DNA of 64,000 nucleotides. It comes from Siccirubricoccus sp. G192 (GTDB lineage: Bacteria; Pseudomonadota; Alphaproteobacteria; Acetobacterales; Acetobacteraceae). The notes below the pieces were generated by a model, which worked only from the letters and a program-made list of their open reading frames with translations, ran no database searches and was not told where the DNA came from. Positions within the stretch are counted from its first letter, which is position 1. Every line of letters begins with the position of its first letter. This document shows, one piece after another, positions 7,597-17,278 of this stretch. The translations under genes were made by a program, and so were the position numbers. The stretch spans positions 186,001 through 250,000 of the forward strand of contig NZ_JAHREN010000001.1 in the NCBI RefSeq assembly GCF_019084075.1. The letters run 5' to 3'.

Positions 7597-9685
7597 AGTG
7601 TCGAACATGATCAGGAGCCGGGCATGCAGGCCGTCCGACCTATCGACCGACTGTGCATCGACACGATCCGCACCTTGGCGATGGATGCGGTGCAGAAAGC
7701 CAGGTCCGGCCATCCCGGCACGCCCATGGGGCTCGCACCGGTCGCCTATACGCTGTGGCAGAGAGTGCTGCGATACGATCCCGCTCACCCTTTGTGGCCC
7801 AATCGCGACCGCTTCGTGCTCTCGGTCGGGCATGCCTCGATGCTGCTTTATGCCCTGCTGCACCTCGCGGACGTGCGCGACGCGGATGGGCAGGGCGAGG
7901 CCGTCACGCTCGACGACATCAAGGCGTTTCGCCAGATCGGCAGCCGGACTCCCGGCCATCCCGAATACCGGCTGACCACGGGCGTCGAAAGCACCACCGG
8001 CCCGCTCGGCCAGGGGGGTCGCCAACAGCGTCGGCATGGCGATGGCGCAGCGCTGGACGGCCGAGCGGTACAACAAGCCGGGCTTCCCGATCCTCGATTA
8101 CCATGTCTGGGCGCTGTGCAGCGACGGCGACATGATGGAGGGGGTTTCGAACGAGGCGGCCTCGATCGCCGGCCATCTACGGTTGTCGAACCTGACCTGG
8201 ATCTACGATAGCAACCGCATCACCATCGAGGGCTCGACCGACCTCGCCTTCAGCGACGATGTGGGCCGTCGCTTCGAGGCGTATGGCTGGGCGGTGCGTC
8301 GGGTGGGGGATGCGAACAACACGGCAGCCGTGGAGGATGCGCTCCGCGGCATCGCCGCGGACCGGCCGACCCTGATCATCGTGCGCAGCGTCATCGGCTA
8401 CGGCGCGCCGCACAGGCAAGGCACGCGCGAGGCGCATGGCGAGCCGCTCGGCGAGAAGGAGGTGCGGCTGACCAAGTGCGCTTATGGCTGGCCGGAGAAC
8501 GCGCAATTCCTGGTGCCGGATGGGGTGCGCGAGCACTTCGCCGCGGTGTTGGGCCGGCGCGGCGCTCGCCTCTACGCGGAGTCCGAGGCGCTCCGGGAGC
8601 GCTACCGTGGTGCGCAGCCGGCGCTCTCGCGCGAACTGGACCTGATGGAGCGGGGCGAGTTGCCCGAAGACTGGGATGCCGACATCCCCGTCTTTCCAGC
8701 CGACCCGAAGGGTCTGGCCAGCCGTGACTCCTCGCAGAAGGTGCTGAACGCGATCGCACCGCGGCTGCCCTGGCTGATCGGCGGCGCCGCTGACCTGGCG
8801 CCCTCGACCAAGACCAACCTCACCTTCGCCGGTGCGGGCGACTTCGAGGCCGGCGACTATGGCGGCCGCAACCTGCATTTCGGCATCCGCGAGCACGCGA
8901 TGGGCGCAATCGCCAACGGGCTGGCGCTCGCGCATCTGCGCCCCTACGCCGCCGGCTTCCTGATCTTCAGCGACTACATGCGGCCACCAATCCGGCTCTC
9001 GGCCATCATGGAACTGCCGGTGGTCTACGTTTTCACCCACGACAGCATCGGCGTGGGCGAGGACGGGCCGACGCACCAGCCCATTGAGCAGTTGGCCGGC
9101 CTGCGGGCTATCCCTGGTCTGCTGGTGATCCGCCCCGCCGATGCGAACGAGGTGGCGGAGGCTTGGCGGGTGGCTCTGACGCAGAAGGACAGGCCGACCT
9201 GTCTCGTCCTCAGCCGGCAGGCGCTGCCAACCCTGGACCGCATGCGGCTTGCCCCCGCCTCTGGCCTTGCGCGCGGCGCCTACGTGCTGGCGGAGGCGGA
9301 GGCGCCGGAGGTGATCCTGGTCGCCACGGGCAGCGAGGTCGGACTCGCCCTCGCCGGGCGCGACAGGCTCGCGGCCGAAGGCATCCGGGCGCGCATTGTC
9401 TCCATGCCATCCTGGGAGCTGTTCGAGGCACAGCCGGAGGCCTACCGCGCCGAGGTGCTGCCGCCGGACATCCCCGGCCGCGTCGCCATCGAGCAGGCGG
9501 CCGTCCTCGGCTGGGACCGCTATGTCGGGCCCGGCGGCACCGTCATCGGGATGCGCAGCTTCGGTGCCTCGGCGCCGCTCGCGGCGCTGCAGGACAGGTT
9601 CGGGTTCACGCCGGAGAGAGTCGCCGAGGAAGGTCGCCGCCAAGCCGCCCGCACCCGCGCAGCACGTGGAGGAGCATCCGCATGA
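7594..9685 (+). CDS. tkt: Transketolase, disrupted by one extra G
   Basis: Transketolase moves two-carbon ketol units in the non-oxidative pentose phosphate and Calvin pathways. About 696 residues are encoded if one base is removed, normal for the family. The 5' part has [20 protein letters not shown]; the 3' part, from about 8020, has the thiamine-diphosphate motif [20 protein letters not shown], the central [19 protein letters not shown] and [20 protein letters not shown]. The frame breaks in a run of six G at 8013-8018, where five would give the expected [10 protein letters not shown]. The stop overlaps tal-pgi as ATGA. The break is probably a sequencing or assembly error. Confidence 0.88.
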
Positions 9686-12498
9686 GCCCCACCCAAACGA
9701 CCAACCCCCTGCGCCGGCTCGAGACCTTCGGCCAGTCGCTCTGGCTGGACTTCATCCGGCGCAGCTTCATCGCCGACGGTTCCCTCCACCGGCTGGTCCT
9801 GGCCGACGGGTTGAAGGGCGTCACCGCCAACCCGTCGATCTTCGAGAAGGCGATCGTCGGGGGCACCGATTACGACGAGGGCTTCCGCCGGCTGGCCGCC
9901 AAAGGCGACCACGGCGTGGTGGAAATCTACGAGCATCTGGCGATCGAGGACATCCGCGCGGCCTGTGACGTGCTGCACCCGGTCTTCGAGGCGACGCATC
10001 GCGCCGATGGCTATGTCAGCCTCGAGGTCTCGCCCTATCTGGCCCAGCGGACCGAGGCGACGATCGCCGAGGCACGCCGGCTCTGGGCCGCCGTGGGCCG
10101 GCCCAACCTGATGATCAAGGTTCCGGGGACCGAGGCGGGCGTGCCGGCCATCCGGCGGCTGACCGCCGAGGGGATCAATGTCAACGTCACCCTGCTCTTT
10201 GCCCGCCGCGCCTATGCCGCGGTGGCCGACGCCTTCATTGCCGGGCTGGAGGAGCGCGCCGCGCGCGGCCAGGACATCAGCCACATCGCCAGCGTCGCCA
10301 GCTTCTTCGTCAGCCGCATCGACACGCAGATCGACAAGGAGATCGACCGCCGCGTTGCCGCGGGCGACCCCGAGGCGCCGGCGCTGCGCCGGCTGCGCGG
10401 CTGCGTCGCCATCGCCAATGCCAAGCTGGCCTATCTCCACTACCAGGAGGTGCTGGCGAGCCCGCGCTGGCGGGCGCTGCGGGGCGCCATGCCGCAGCGG
10501 CTGCTCTGGGCCAGCACCAGCGTGAAGGACAAGGCCTATCGCGATGTCATGTATGCGGAGGAATTGATCGGGCCGGACACTGTGGACACGCTACCGCCGG
10601 CGACCATCGATGCCTTCCGCGATCATGGCAACCCCCGCGCCTCGCTGACCGAAGGGCTGGACGAGGCCAGGGAGGTGCTGGCGGCGGCGGAGCGGTTCGG
10701 CCTGGATCTCGACGGCGTCACCGGGAGGCTCATCGTCGACGGCGTGCGGAAATTCGCCGACGCCACCGACCAGTTGCTCGGCGCCGTCGCGGCCAAGCGG
10801 GCGGCGATGCTGGGCGACCGGTTGCTCCGCCTGGAGGTGAGGCTGCCGGAGGCGGAGGGCAAGGCGGTCGAGGCCGAGCTGGAGCGCTGGCGTGAAGGGG
10901 GCGGCATCCGCCGCCTCTGGGCCGGCGATGCCAAGCTCTGGACGGGCACCGAGGAGGCGAAATGGCTCGGCTGGCTCGGCATCGTGGATGACCGGAGCGC
11001 CCATCTCGGGGAGCTGCTGGCCTTCCAGCGGGAGGTGCGTGACGAGGGCTTCACCCGGATCCTGCTGCTCGGCATGGGGGGATCGAGCCTCGGGCCCGAG
11101 GTGCTGGCCGAGACCTTCGGCCGGCAGGACGGCTTCCCCGAACTCCTGGTGCTCGACAGCACCGATCCTGCCCAGATCGCCGCCTTCGAGGCGCGCTGCG
11201 ACCTGGCGCGCACCCTGGTGATCATCGCCTCGAAGTCGGGCAGCACGCTCGAACCCAACATCCTCAAGGCCCATTTCTGGGAGCGGGTAAAGGCGGCTGT
11301 CGGGACGGAGAGGGTCGGCCGGCACTTCGTCGCGGTTACCGATCCTGGATCCACGCTGCAATCGATGGCCGGGCGGGACGGGTTCCGCCGGATCTTCCTC
11401 GGGGACCCCGCGATCGGCGGCCGCTACTCCGTGCTGTCGAATTTCGGCCTGGTGCCGGCGGCGGCAATGGGGCTCGACCTGCGCCGCTTCCTCGAAGCCG
11501 CGGCGCTGATGGTGCGGGCTTGCGGCGCGGGCGTGCCGCCGGCCCAAAATCCCGGCGTAAGGCTCGGCGCCGTGCTCGGTGTGCTCGGCCGCGGCGGGCG
11601 GGACAAGGTGACGATTACCGCCTCCCCAGGCATCGCCGATCTCGGCGCCTGGCTGGAGCAGCTCATCGCGGAAAGCACGGGCAAGGGCGGGCGTGGCCTC
11701 GTCCCGGTGGATGGCGAGGCGCTCGGCGCGCCCGAAGCCTACGGCCAGGACCGCCTGTTCGCCCATCTCCGCCTCGATGCCGGGCAGGATGTGGCGATGG
11801 AGGCGCTGGCGCAGGCCGGCCAGCCGGTCGCGCGCGTCGCGCTGGCCGATCGCTGGCAGCTCGGACAGGCCTTCTTCCTGTGGGAGATGGCGACCGCGGT
11901 GGCCGGCAGCATCCTCGGCATCGACCCCTTCGACCAGCCCGATGTCGAGGCGAGCAAGATCAAGACGCGCGCGCTGACCGATGCCTATGCGGCCTCAGGC
12001 ATGCTGCCGGAGGAGGTGCCGGCGCTGGCCGAGGACGGGCTGGCCCTGTTCGGCGAGGTCGCGCCCGGCGGGCTCGACGCGGCGATCCGTGCGCATCTGG
12101 GCCGGCTCGGCGCGGGCGACTATTTCGCCCTGCTCGCCTATCTCGAGCGGAGCGAGGCCCACCGCGCGGCTCTGCAGCGGATGCGCATGGCGGTGCGCGA
12201 TGCGAAGCGGGTGGCGACTGCCGCCGAGTTCGGACCGCGCTTCCTGCACTCGACCGGCCAGGCCTACAAGGGCGGTCCGAACAGCGGCGTGTTCCTACAA
12301 GTCACCGCCGCGCCGGCCCGCGACCTGCCGGTGCCGGGCGAGAGGTACAGTTTCGGCATCGTCGAGGCAGCGCAGGCCCAGGGTGATCTGGCGGTGCTGC
12401 GGGAGCGCGGGCGGCGGGTGCTCCGCGTGCATCTCGGCACGGAAATGGAGGCCGGCCTGCGCCGGCTCGAGGCGTCGATCGCCCGGGCGCTGGCGTGA
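9682..12498 (+). CDS. tal-pgi: Bifunctional transaldolase/glucose-6-phosphate isomerase
   Basis: A 938-residue fusion known from other proteobacteria and cyanobacteria. The transaldolase half spans residues about 1-370, with [13 protein letters not shown] and the Schiff-base lysine region [16 protein letters not shown]. The isomerase half spans about 390-930, with [39 protein letters not shown] and the late [20 protein letters not shown]. Together they interconvert fructose-6-phosphate, sedoheptulose-7-phosphate and glucose-6-phosphate. ATG 9682 overlaps the tkt stop. An in-frame extension upstream exists but lies wholly inside tkt and is not protein-like. Confidence 0.93.
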   Translation: MSPTQTTNPLRRLETFGQSLWLDFIRRSFIADGSLHRLVLADGLKGVTANPSIFEKAIVGGTDYDEGFRRLAAKGDHGVVEIYEHLAIEDIRAACDVLHPVFEATHRADGYVSLEVSPYLAQRTEATIAEARRLWAAVGRPNLMIKVPGTEAGVPAIRRLTAEGINVNVTLLFARRAYAAVADAFIAGLEERAARGQDISHIASVASFFVSRIDTQIDKEIDRRVAAGDPEAPALRRLRGCVAIANAKLAYLHYQEVLASPRWRALRGAMPQRLLWASTSVKDKAYRDVMYAEELIGPDTVDTLPPATIDAFRDHGNPRASLTEGLDEAREVLAAAERFGLDLDGVTGRLIVDGVRKFADATDQLLGAVAAKRAAMLGDRLLRLEVRLPEAEGKAVEAELERWREGGGIRRLWAGDAKLWTGTEEAKWLGWLGIVDDRSAHLGELLAFQREVRDEGFTRILLLGMGGSSLGPEVLAETFGRQDGFPELLVLDSTDPAQIAAFEARCDLARTLVIIASKSGSTLEPNILKAHFWERVKAAVGTERVGRHFVAVTDPGSTLQSMAGRDGFRRIFLGDPAIGGRYSVLSNFGLVPAAAMGLDLRRFLEAAALMVRACGAGVPPAQNPGVRLGAVLGVLGRGGRDKVTITASPGIADLGAWLEQLIAESTGKGGRGLVPVDGEALGAPEAYGQDRLFAHLRLDAGQDVAMEALAQAGQPVARVALADRWQLGQAFFLWEMATAVAGSILGIDPFDQPDVEASKIKTRALTDAYAASGMLPEEVPALAEDGLALFGEVAPGGLDAAIRAHLGRLGAGDYFALLAYLERSEAHRAALQRMRMAVRDAKRVATAAEFGPRFLHSTGQAYKGGPNSGVFLQVTAAPARDLPVPGERYSFGIVEAAQAQGDLAVLRERGRRVLRVHLGTEMEAGLRRLEASIARALA

Positions 12499-12521
12499 GC
12501 AGAAGGGCAGGGAGCGGCGGG

Positions 12522-15053
12522 ATGGAGATCGGGATTATCGGCCTCGGTCGGATGGGCGGCAATATCGGCCTGCGCCTGATGCGGGCGGGCCACCGCTGCG
12601 TGACCTTCGACCGCAGCGCCGAGGCCGTGCAGCGCCTGGCGACGGCCGGCGCCGCACCGGCAGGGAGCCCCACCGAACTGGTCCGGCAGCTGGCGCCGCC
12701 GCGCGCCGTCTGGGTGATGCTACCGTCCGGCCGCATCACGGAGGAGGCCGTTGCCGAACTGGCCGGACTGCTCGAACGCGGCGACACCATCATCGACGGC
12801 GGCAACAGCTTCTACAAGGATGACATCCGGCGTGCGCGGGAGTTGGCGGCGCGCGGCATAGACTATCTGGATGCCGGCACCTCCGGCGGCGTCTGGGGCC
12901 TGGAGCGCGGCTACTGCCTAATGATCGGCGGCGACAAGGCTGCGGTGGAGCGGCTCGATCCGATCTTCGCGGCCCTGGCGCCGGGGCTCGGCGACATCCC
13001 GCGCACGCCGGGGCGCGAGGGGCGCGCCTCGCGGGTGGAGCAGGGCTACCTGCATTGCGGCCCGGCCGGCAGCGGCCATTTCGTGAAGATGGTCCATAAC
13101 GGCATCGAGTACGGCCTTATGCAGGCCTATGCCGAGGGCTTCGACATCCTGCGCAACCGCAGCTCCGCGGCACTGCCGGAGGAGGAGCGCTTCACCCTCG
13201 ACGCCGCCGACATCGCCGAGGTCTGGCGCCGCGGCAGCGTGGTCTCCTCCTGGCTGCTCGACCTCTCCGCCGCAGCCCTGGCGAAGAATCCCGACCTTTC
13301 GACCTTCACCGGCGAGGTGCAGGACAGCGGCGAGGGCCGATGGACCGTCCAGGCGGCGATCGAGGAGGCTGTGCCGGCGCCGGTGCTCTCGGCCGCGCTC
13401 TTTGCCCGGTTCCGCTCGCGCAGCGGCAACACCTTCGGCGAGAGGCTGCTGAGCGCCATGCGCTTCCAATTCGGCGGCCATGTCGAGACACCGCACGGGG
13501 GGGAACAGGCCATGAGGGAGCGCCTCTGCCCGGATCCGGCGCTGCTGGCCCGCGCCAGCCCGGCACCCCCTGCGAGCTTCGTCATCTTCGGCGCCGGCGG
13601 CGACCTGACCAGGCGGCTGTTGATGCCGGCCCTCTACAATCTCAGCCTGGGCAGGCTTCTGGTGGACGGCTTCACGGTGATCGGCGTGGATCACAACGAG
13701 CGGAGCGACGAAGCCTACCGGCAGGGGTTGACCGAGGCCGTGCAAGGCTATGCCACCGACAGGAGCGGCGAATTCTCCGCCGATTCGATCGATAGCCACG
13801 CCTGGGGCTGGCTGCGCGACCGGCTCTTCTACCTCACCGGCGACTTCGAGGATGCCGCCACCTACCGCCGCCTGGGTGAGCGCCTCGCTGCGGCGAAGCA
13901 GGCGGGGGGCCATGGCAACTGCGTCTTCTATCTCGCCACCGCGCCGCGCTTCTTCGGTCCGATCGTCGAGCATCTGGCAAAGGCCGGATTGATGCACGAG
14001 GAGCAGGGCGATTTCCGCCGCGCCGTCATCGAGAAGCCCTTCGGCACCGATCTCGCCTCCGCCCGCGCGCTGAACGCGCGCATCCTCGGCCTGGTGGATG
14101 AGCGCCAGGTGTTCCGGATCGATCACTACCTGGGGAAGGAGACGGTCCAGAACATCCTGGCCCTGCGCTTCGCCAACGGCATCTTCGAGCCGCTGTGGTG
14201 CCGCGACCACATCGACCACGTGCAGATCACCGCGGCCGAGACGGTCGGTGTCGAGGGCCGCGGGCGCTTCTACGAGACCGCCGGCGCACTGCGCGACATG
14301 GTGCCGAACCATATGATGCAGCTCCTCACCATGACCGCGATGGAGCCGCCGAACGACTTCGGCGCCGATGCGGTGCGGGCGGAGAAGACGAAGGTCGTGC
14401 AGGCGATCTGGTCGCCTGGCCCGGAGGAGCTGGCGCGCGACGTGGTGCGCGGCCAGTACGATGCCGGCAGGGTGCGCGGCACAGCGGTCCCCGGCTACCG
14501 CCAGGAGCCGAATGTGGCACCCGACAGCGGGACCGAGACCTACATCGCGATGAAGCTGCACATCGACAATTGGCGCTGGGCCGGCGTGCCTTTCTATGTC
14601 CGCACCGGCAAGCGGCTGGCGGTGCGGCGCACCGAGGTCGCGATCCAGTTCAAGCCGGCGCCCTATACCATGTTCCGTGCCACGCCGGTGGAGTGCACAA
14701 CGCCAAACCTCATGGTGCTGCACATCCAGCCGAACGAGGGCATCTCGCTTTCCCTCAGCGCGAAGCAGCCCGGTCCGACGCTGCGCCTTGCCGATGTCAG
14801 GATGGACTTCCGCTACACGGACTGGTTCAAGGCCGGGCCGAGCACCGGCTACGAGACCCTCCTTTACGACGTGCTGATCGGCGACGCGACGCTGTTCAAG
14901 CGCGCGGAGAATGTGGAGGCCAGCTGGGCCGCCGTGCAGCCGATGCTCGAATCGCCGGCCGAGGTCGAGCATTACGCCGCCGGCAGCGATGGCCCTGCCG
15001 GTGCCGAAGCGCTGCTGGCGCGGGATGGCCGGCATTGGCTGAAGCTCACATGA
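12522..15053 (+). CDS. gnd-zwf: 6-phosphogluconate dehydrogenase fused to glucose-6-phosphate dehydrogenase
   Basis: One uninterrupted frame of 843 codons joins two oxidative pentose phosphate enzymes. Residues 1-330 are a short-type decarboxylating 6-phosphogluconate dehydrogenase: [17 protein letters not shown] (dinucleotide fold), [14 protein letters not shown], and the active-site run [19 protein letters not shown]. From about residue 331 comes Zwf. The junction follows [13 protein letters not shown], where stand-alone Gnd proteins usually stop, and contains seven G at 13497-13503. With six G the first gene would stop in a TGA overlapping ATG 13512. The fusion may thus be an artefact of one base. 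Start chosen at MEIGIIG; GGGAG lies upstream. Confidence 0.85.
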   Translation: MEIGIIGLGRMGGNIGLRLMRAGHRCVTFDRSAEAVQRLATAGAAPAGSPTELVRQLAPPRAVWVMLPSGRITEEAVAELAGLLERGDTIIDGGNSFYKDDIRRARELAARGIDYLDAGTSGGVWGLERGYCLMIGGDKAAVERLDPIFAALAPGLGDIPRTPGREGRASRVEQGYLHCGPAGSGHFVKMVHNGIEYGLMQAYAEGFDILRNRSSAALPEEERFTLDAADIAEVWRRGSVVSSWLLDLSAAALAKNPDLSTFTGEVQDSGEGRWTVQAAIEEAVPAPVLSAALFARFRSRSGNTFGERLLSAMRFQFGGHVETPHGGEQAMRERLCPDPALLARASPAPPASFVIFGAGGDLTRRLLMPALYNLSLGRLLVDGFTVIGVDHNERSDEAYRQGLTEAVQGYATDRSGEFSADSIDSHAWGWLRDRLFYLTGDFEDAATYRRLGERLAAAKQAGGHGNCVFYLATAPRFFGPIVEHLAKAGLMHEEQGDFRRAVIEKPFGTDLASARALNARILGLVDERQVFRIDHYLGKETVQNILALRFANGIFEPLWCRDHIDHVQITAAETVGVEGRGRFYETAGALRDMVPNHMMQLLTMTAMEPPNDFGADAVRAEKTKVVQAIWSPGPEELARDVVRGQYDAGRVRGTAVPGYRQEPNVAPDSGTETYIAMKLHIDNWRWAGVPFYVRTGKRLAVRRTEVAIQFKPAPYTMFRATPVECTTPNLMVLHIQPNEGISLSLSAKQPGPTLRLADVRMDFRYTDWFKAGPSTGYETLLYDVLIGDATLFKRAENVEASWAAVQPMLESPAEVEHYAAGSDGPAGAEALLARDGRHWLKLT
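13512..15053 (+). other. zwf: Zwf half of the gnd-zwf frame
   Basis: Glucose-6-phosphate 1-dehydrogenase oxidises glucose-6-phosphate to 6-phosphogluconolactone with NAD(P)+. This segment has 513 codons from ATG 13512, the usual length for a free-standing enzyme. Motifs are [20 protein letters not shown] (nucleotide binding), the catalytic signature [40 protein letters not shown], and the late block [20 protein letters not shown]. If the upstream G run is one base too long, this is an independent gene translationally coupled to gnd. Confidence 0.9.
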
Positions 15054-15087
15054 CCCCGGCCCTGCATCCGCCGGCGCCCGGTGCGGC

Positions 15088-15915
15088 ATGACCCGACCAC
15101 GCCCGGCCCGGCTGTCGCTGCTGCTCGCCGATGTGGATGGCACCCTGGTCACCCGTGACAAGGTGCTGACCGAGCGTGCGGCCCGGGCCGCCAGGGCGCT
15201 GCGGAGGCGCAGTGTGCGCTTCGCCATCACCTCGGGCCGGCCGCCGCAGGGAATGGCGATGCTGGTCGAGCCGCTGGGGCTCGATCTGCCCATCGCCGGG
15301 TTCAATGGTGGGCAGTATGTGCGGCCGGACCTGTCGGTGATCGAGGGCCGCACCCTCCAGCCGGAAGCGGCACGGCGTGCGGCCTCGATCATCCGCGGCC
15401 ACGGCCTTGATCTCTGGGTTTATGCCGGGGCCGACTGGCTGCTGCGCGATCTCAAGGCGCCGCATGTGGCGCGGGAGCAGTGGACGGTGAAGTTCCCGCC
15501 CAGGGTCGTGGCAGAACTCGACCCTCTGCTCGACCGTGCGGTGAAGCTGGTCGGGGTCAGCGATGACCTCGATCTGGTCGCACGCTGCGAGCGTACGGCG
15601 CAGGAGGCGCTCGGCGGGACCGCCTCGGCGGCGCGGTCGCAGCCCTACTATCTCGACGTGACCCACCCGCAGGCGAACAAGGGCGACGTGGTCGACTGGT
15701 TCGCCCACCACCTTGGCATCGCGCAGGGCGAGGTCGCCACCATCGGCGACCAGCCCAACGACGTGCTGATGTTCCGCCGCAGCGGTTTCGCCATCGCCAT
15801 GGGCAATGCCAGCCCCGAGGTCCAGGCCCAGGCTGACGCCACCACCGCCTCCTACGACGACGAGGGCTTCGCCCGCGCGGTCGAGCGCCTCTTCCTGGAC
15901 GGGCCGCCGCCATGA
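15088..15915 (+). CDS. HAD-superfamily Cof-type phosphatase
   Basis: A 275-residue HAD-IIB hydrolase. Motif I is LLADVDGTLVTRD, motif II is AITSGRPPQG, and the C-terminal metal-binding motif is GEVATIGDQPNDVLMFRRSG. These proteins usually dephosphorylate sugar phosphates. Its position between zwf and rpe, sharing a four-base overlap with rpe, suggests a sugar-phosphate substrate or a repair role in this pathway; the actual substrate cannot be told from sequence. The first 35 bases upstream hold no clear ribosome-binding site. Confidence 0.86.
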   Translation: MTRPRPARLSLLLADVDGTLVTRDKVLTERAARAARALRRRSVRFAITSGRPPQGMAMLVEPLGLDLPIAGFNGGQYVRPDLSVIEGRTLQPEAARRAASIIRGHGLDLWVYAGADWLLRDLKAPHVAREQWTVKFPPRVVAELDPLLDRAVKLVGVSDDLDLVARCERTAQEALGGTASAARSQPYYLDVTHPQANKGDVVDWFAHHLGIAQGEVATIGDQPNDVLMFRRSGFAIAMGNASPEVQAQADATTASYDDEGFARAVERLFLDGPPP

Positions 15916-16577
15916 CGCAGGTCGCGGCCTCGATCCTCGCCGCCGATTTCGGCCGGCTGGCGGAGGAGGTGCGGGCGGCCGACCGGGCCGGGGCCGACCT
16001 GATCCATGTGGACGTCATGGACGGCCGCTTCGTCCCTGAGATCAGCTTCGGAACGCCGGTCATCCGGGCGGTGCGGGCCGCGACCCGCAAGCCGGTCGAG
16101 GCGCATCTGATGATCGCCGAACCCGAACGGCACCTGGACAGCTTCGCCCGCGCCGGCGCCGACCGGGTCCTGGTGCAGGTCGAGGCGGCCTCCACCACGC
16201 ATCTGCACGCCACCCTCCTGCAGGCCCGCGCGCTGGGCCTCGAGGCCGGCGTGGTCCTCGACCCCGCGACGCCGCCCGAGGCCGCGGAATGGGTGCTGCC
16301 GCTATGCGGCGTGGTGCTGGTGATGACCGTCAATCCGGGCGCCGGAGGCCGGACCTTCCTGCCGGAGGTACTGCCGAAGATCGGCCGGCTGTGCGCCATG
16401 GGCGCTGCACTCGGCCACTGTCCCCGGATCGCGGTCGATGGCGGGATCAGCCTGGCCAATACCGGGGCGGCGATCGCCGCCGGGGCGGAGATCCTCGTGA
16501 CCGGCACGGCGGTGTTTCACGCGGCCGACTACGCAGCCGCCATCGCCGCGCTGCGCGGTGGGAGCGACCGGGCATGA
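15912..16577 (+). CDS. rpe: Ribulose-phosphate 3-epimerase
   Basis: A TIM-barrel enzyme of 221 residues interconverting ribulose-5-phosphate and xylulose-5-phosphate. Signature segments are ASILAADFGRLAEEV, the metal-binding LIHVDVMDGRFVPEISFG, EAHLMIAEPERHLDSFARAG, MTVNPGAGGRTFLPEVLPKI and the phosphate-binding IAVDGGIS. It overlaps the HAD gene at its start and pgl at its end, each as ATGA, so it is co-translated with both. Length and active-site residues look complete. Confidence 0.95.
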   Translation: MTQVAASILAADFGRLAEEVRAADRAGADLIHVDVMDGRFVPEISFGTPVIRAVRAATRKPVEAHLMIAEPERHLDSFARAGADRVLVQVEAASTTHLHATLLQARALGLEAGVVLDPATPPEAAEWVLPLCGVVLVMTVNPGAGGRTFLPEVLPKIGRLCAMGAALGHCPRIAVDGGISLANTGAAIAAGAEILVTGTAVFHAADYAAAIAALRGGSDRA

Positions 16578-17278
16578 CTCCGATAGTCGAGGTTCTGGCC
16601 GACCCGGAAGCCCTCGCCGAGCGTGTTGCCGCCTGGCTGGTCGAACGGGCAACCGCGAAGCGGGGCGGTTTCTCGCTGGCCCTCTCGGGAGGTTCCACGC
16701 CGAAGCGGCTCTACCGGCGGCTGGCCGCGCTGCCCTGGCGGGGCCGGGTGCCCTGGGGGCGCATGCACCTGTTCTGGGGCGACGAGCGCTTTGTCCAGCC
16801 GGACCATCCGGACAGCAACCAGCGTATGGCACGGGAGGCGATGATCGCGCAGGTCCCGATCCCACCCGGGAACGTGCATCCCGTGCCGGTGGACGGCACG
16901 CCCGAGGAGGTCGCCCGGCGCTACGAGACGAAGCTCCGCGCCTTCGCGGCGCAGCGGCCGGGGGAGCCGCTGTTCGACGTGCAACTGCTCGGCCTCGGGC
17001 CGGATGGGCACACCGCGTCGCTGTTCCCGGGCACGCCGGCGCTGGCGGAGCGCCGGGCCTGGGTCGTGGCCGTGCTCGGCGCCAAGCCGGAGCCGCGGAT
17101 CACCCTCACCTACCCCGCGCTCGACGACAGCGACGCGGTGGCGTTCCTAGTGAGCGGCGCAGAGAAGCAGGCCATCCTACGGCGGCTGCTCAATGGCGAC
17201 GCCGCCCTGCCGGCCGCCGCGGTGCGGCCGAAGGGCACCATTACGGTCTTCGCCGATCAGGCGGCCATGGGGGTATGA
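16574..17278 (+). CDS. pgl: 6-phosphogluconolactonase
   Basis: A DevB/SOL-type lactonase of 234 residues that hydrolyses 6-phosphogluconolactone, the product of Zwf. Key segments are GGFSLALSGGSTPKRLYRRL, MHLFWGDERFVQPDHPDSNQ and LLGLGPDGHTASLFPG, in the order seen in the glucosamine-6-phosphate isomerase/6PGL superfamily. Its start overlaps the rpe stop and its stop overlaps the gntK start, both as ATGA. Nothing appears missing. Confidence 0.93.
   Translation: MTPIVEVLADPEALAERVAAWLVERATAKRGGFSLALSGGSTPKRLYRRLAALPWRGRVPWGRMHLFWGDERFVQPDHPDSNQRMAREAMIAQVPIPPGNVHPVPVDGTPEEVARRYETKLRAFAAQRPGEPLFDVQLLGLGPDGHTASLFPGTPALAERRAWVVAVLGAKPEPRITLTYPALDDSDAVAFLVSGAEKQAILRRLLNGDAALPAAAVRPKGTITVFADQAAMGV

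Noticed and set aside
9163..9681. A long in-frame extension upstream of tal-pgi
   Set aside because: It overlaps tkt completely, is arginine- and glycine-rich, and the transaldolase homology starts at ATG 9682, which overlaps the tkt stop.
12918..15392. An 824-codon open frame antisense to gnd-zwf
   Set aside because: Composition-driven shadow of a high-GC coding strand; no domain was recognised, while the other strand has clear enzymes.
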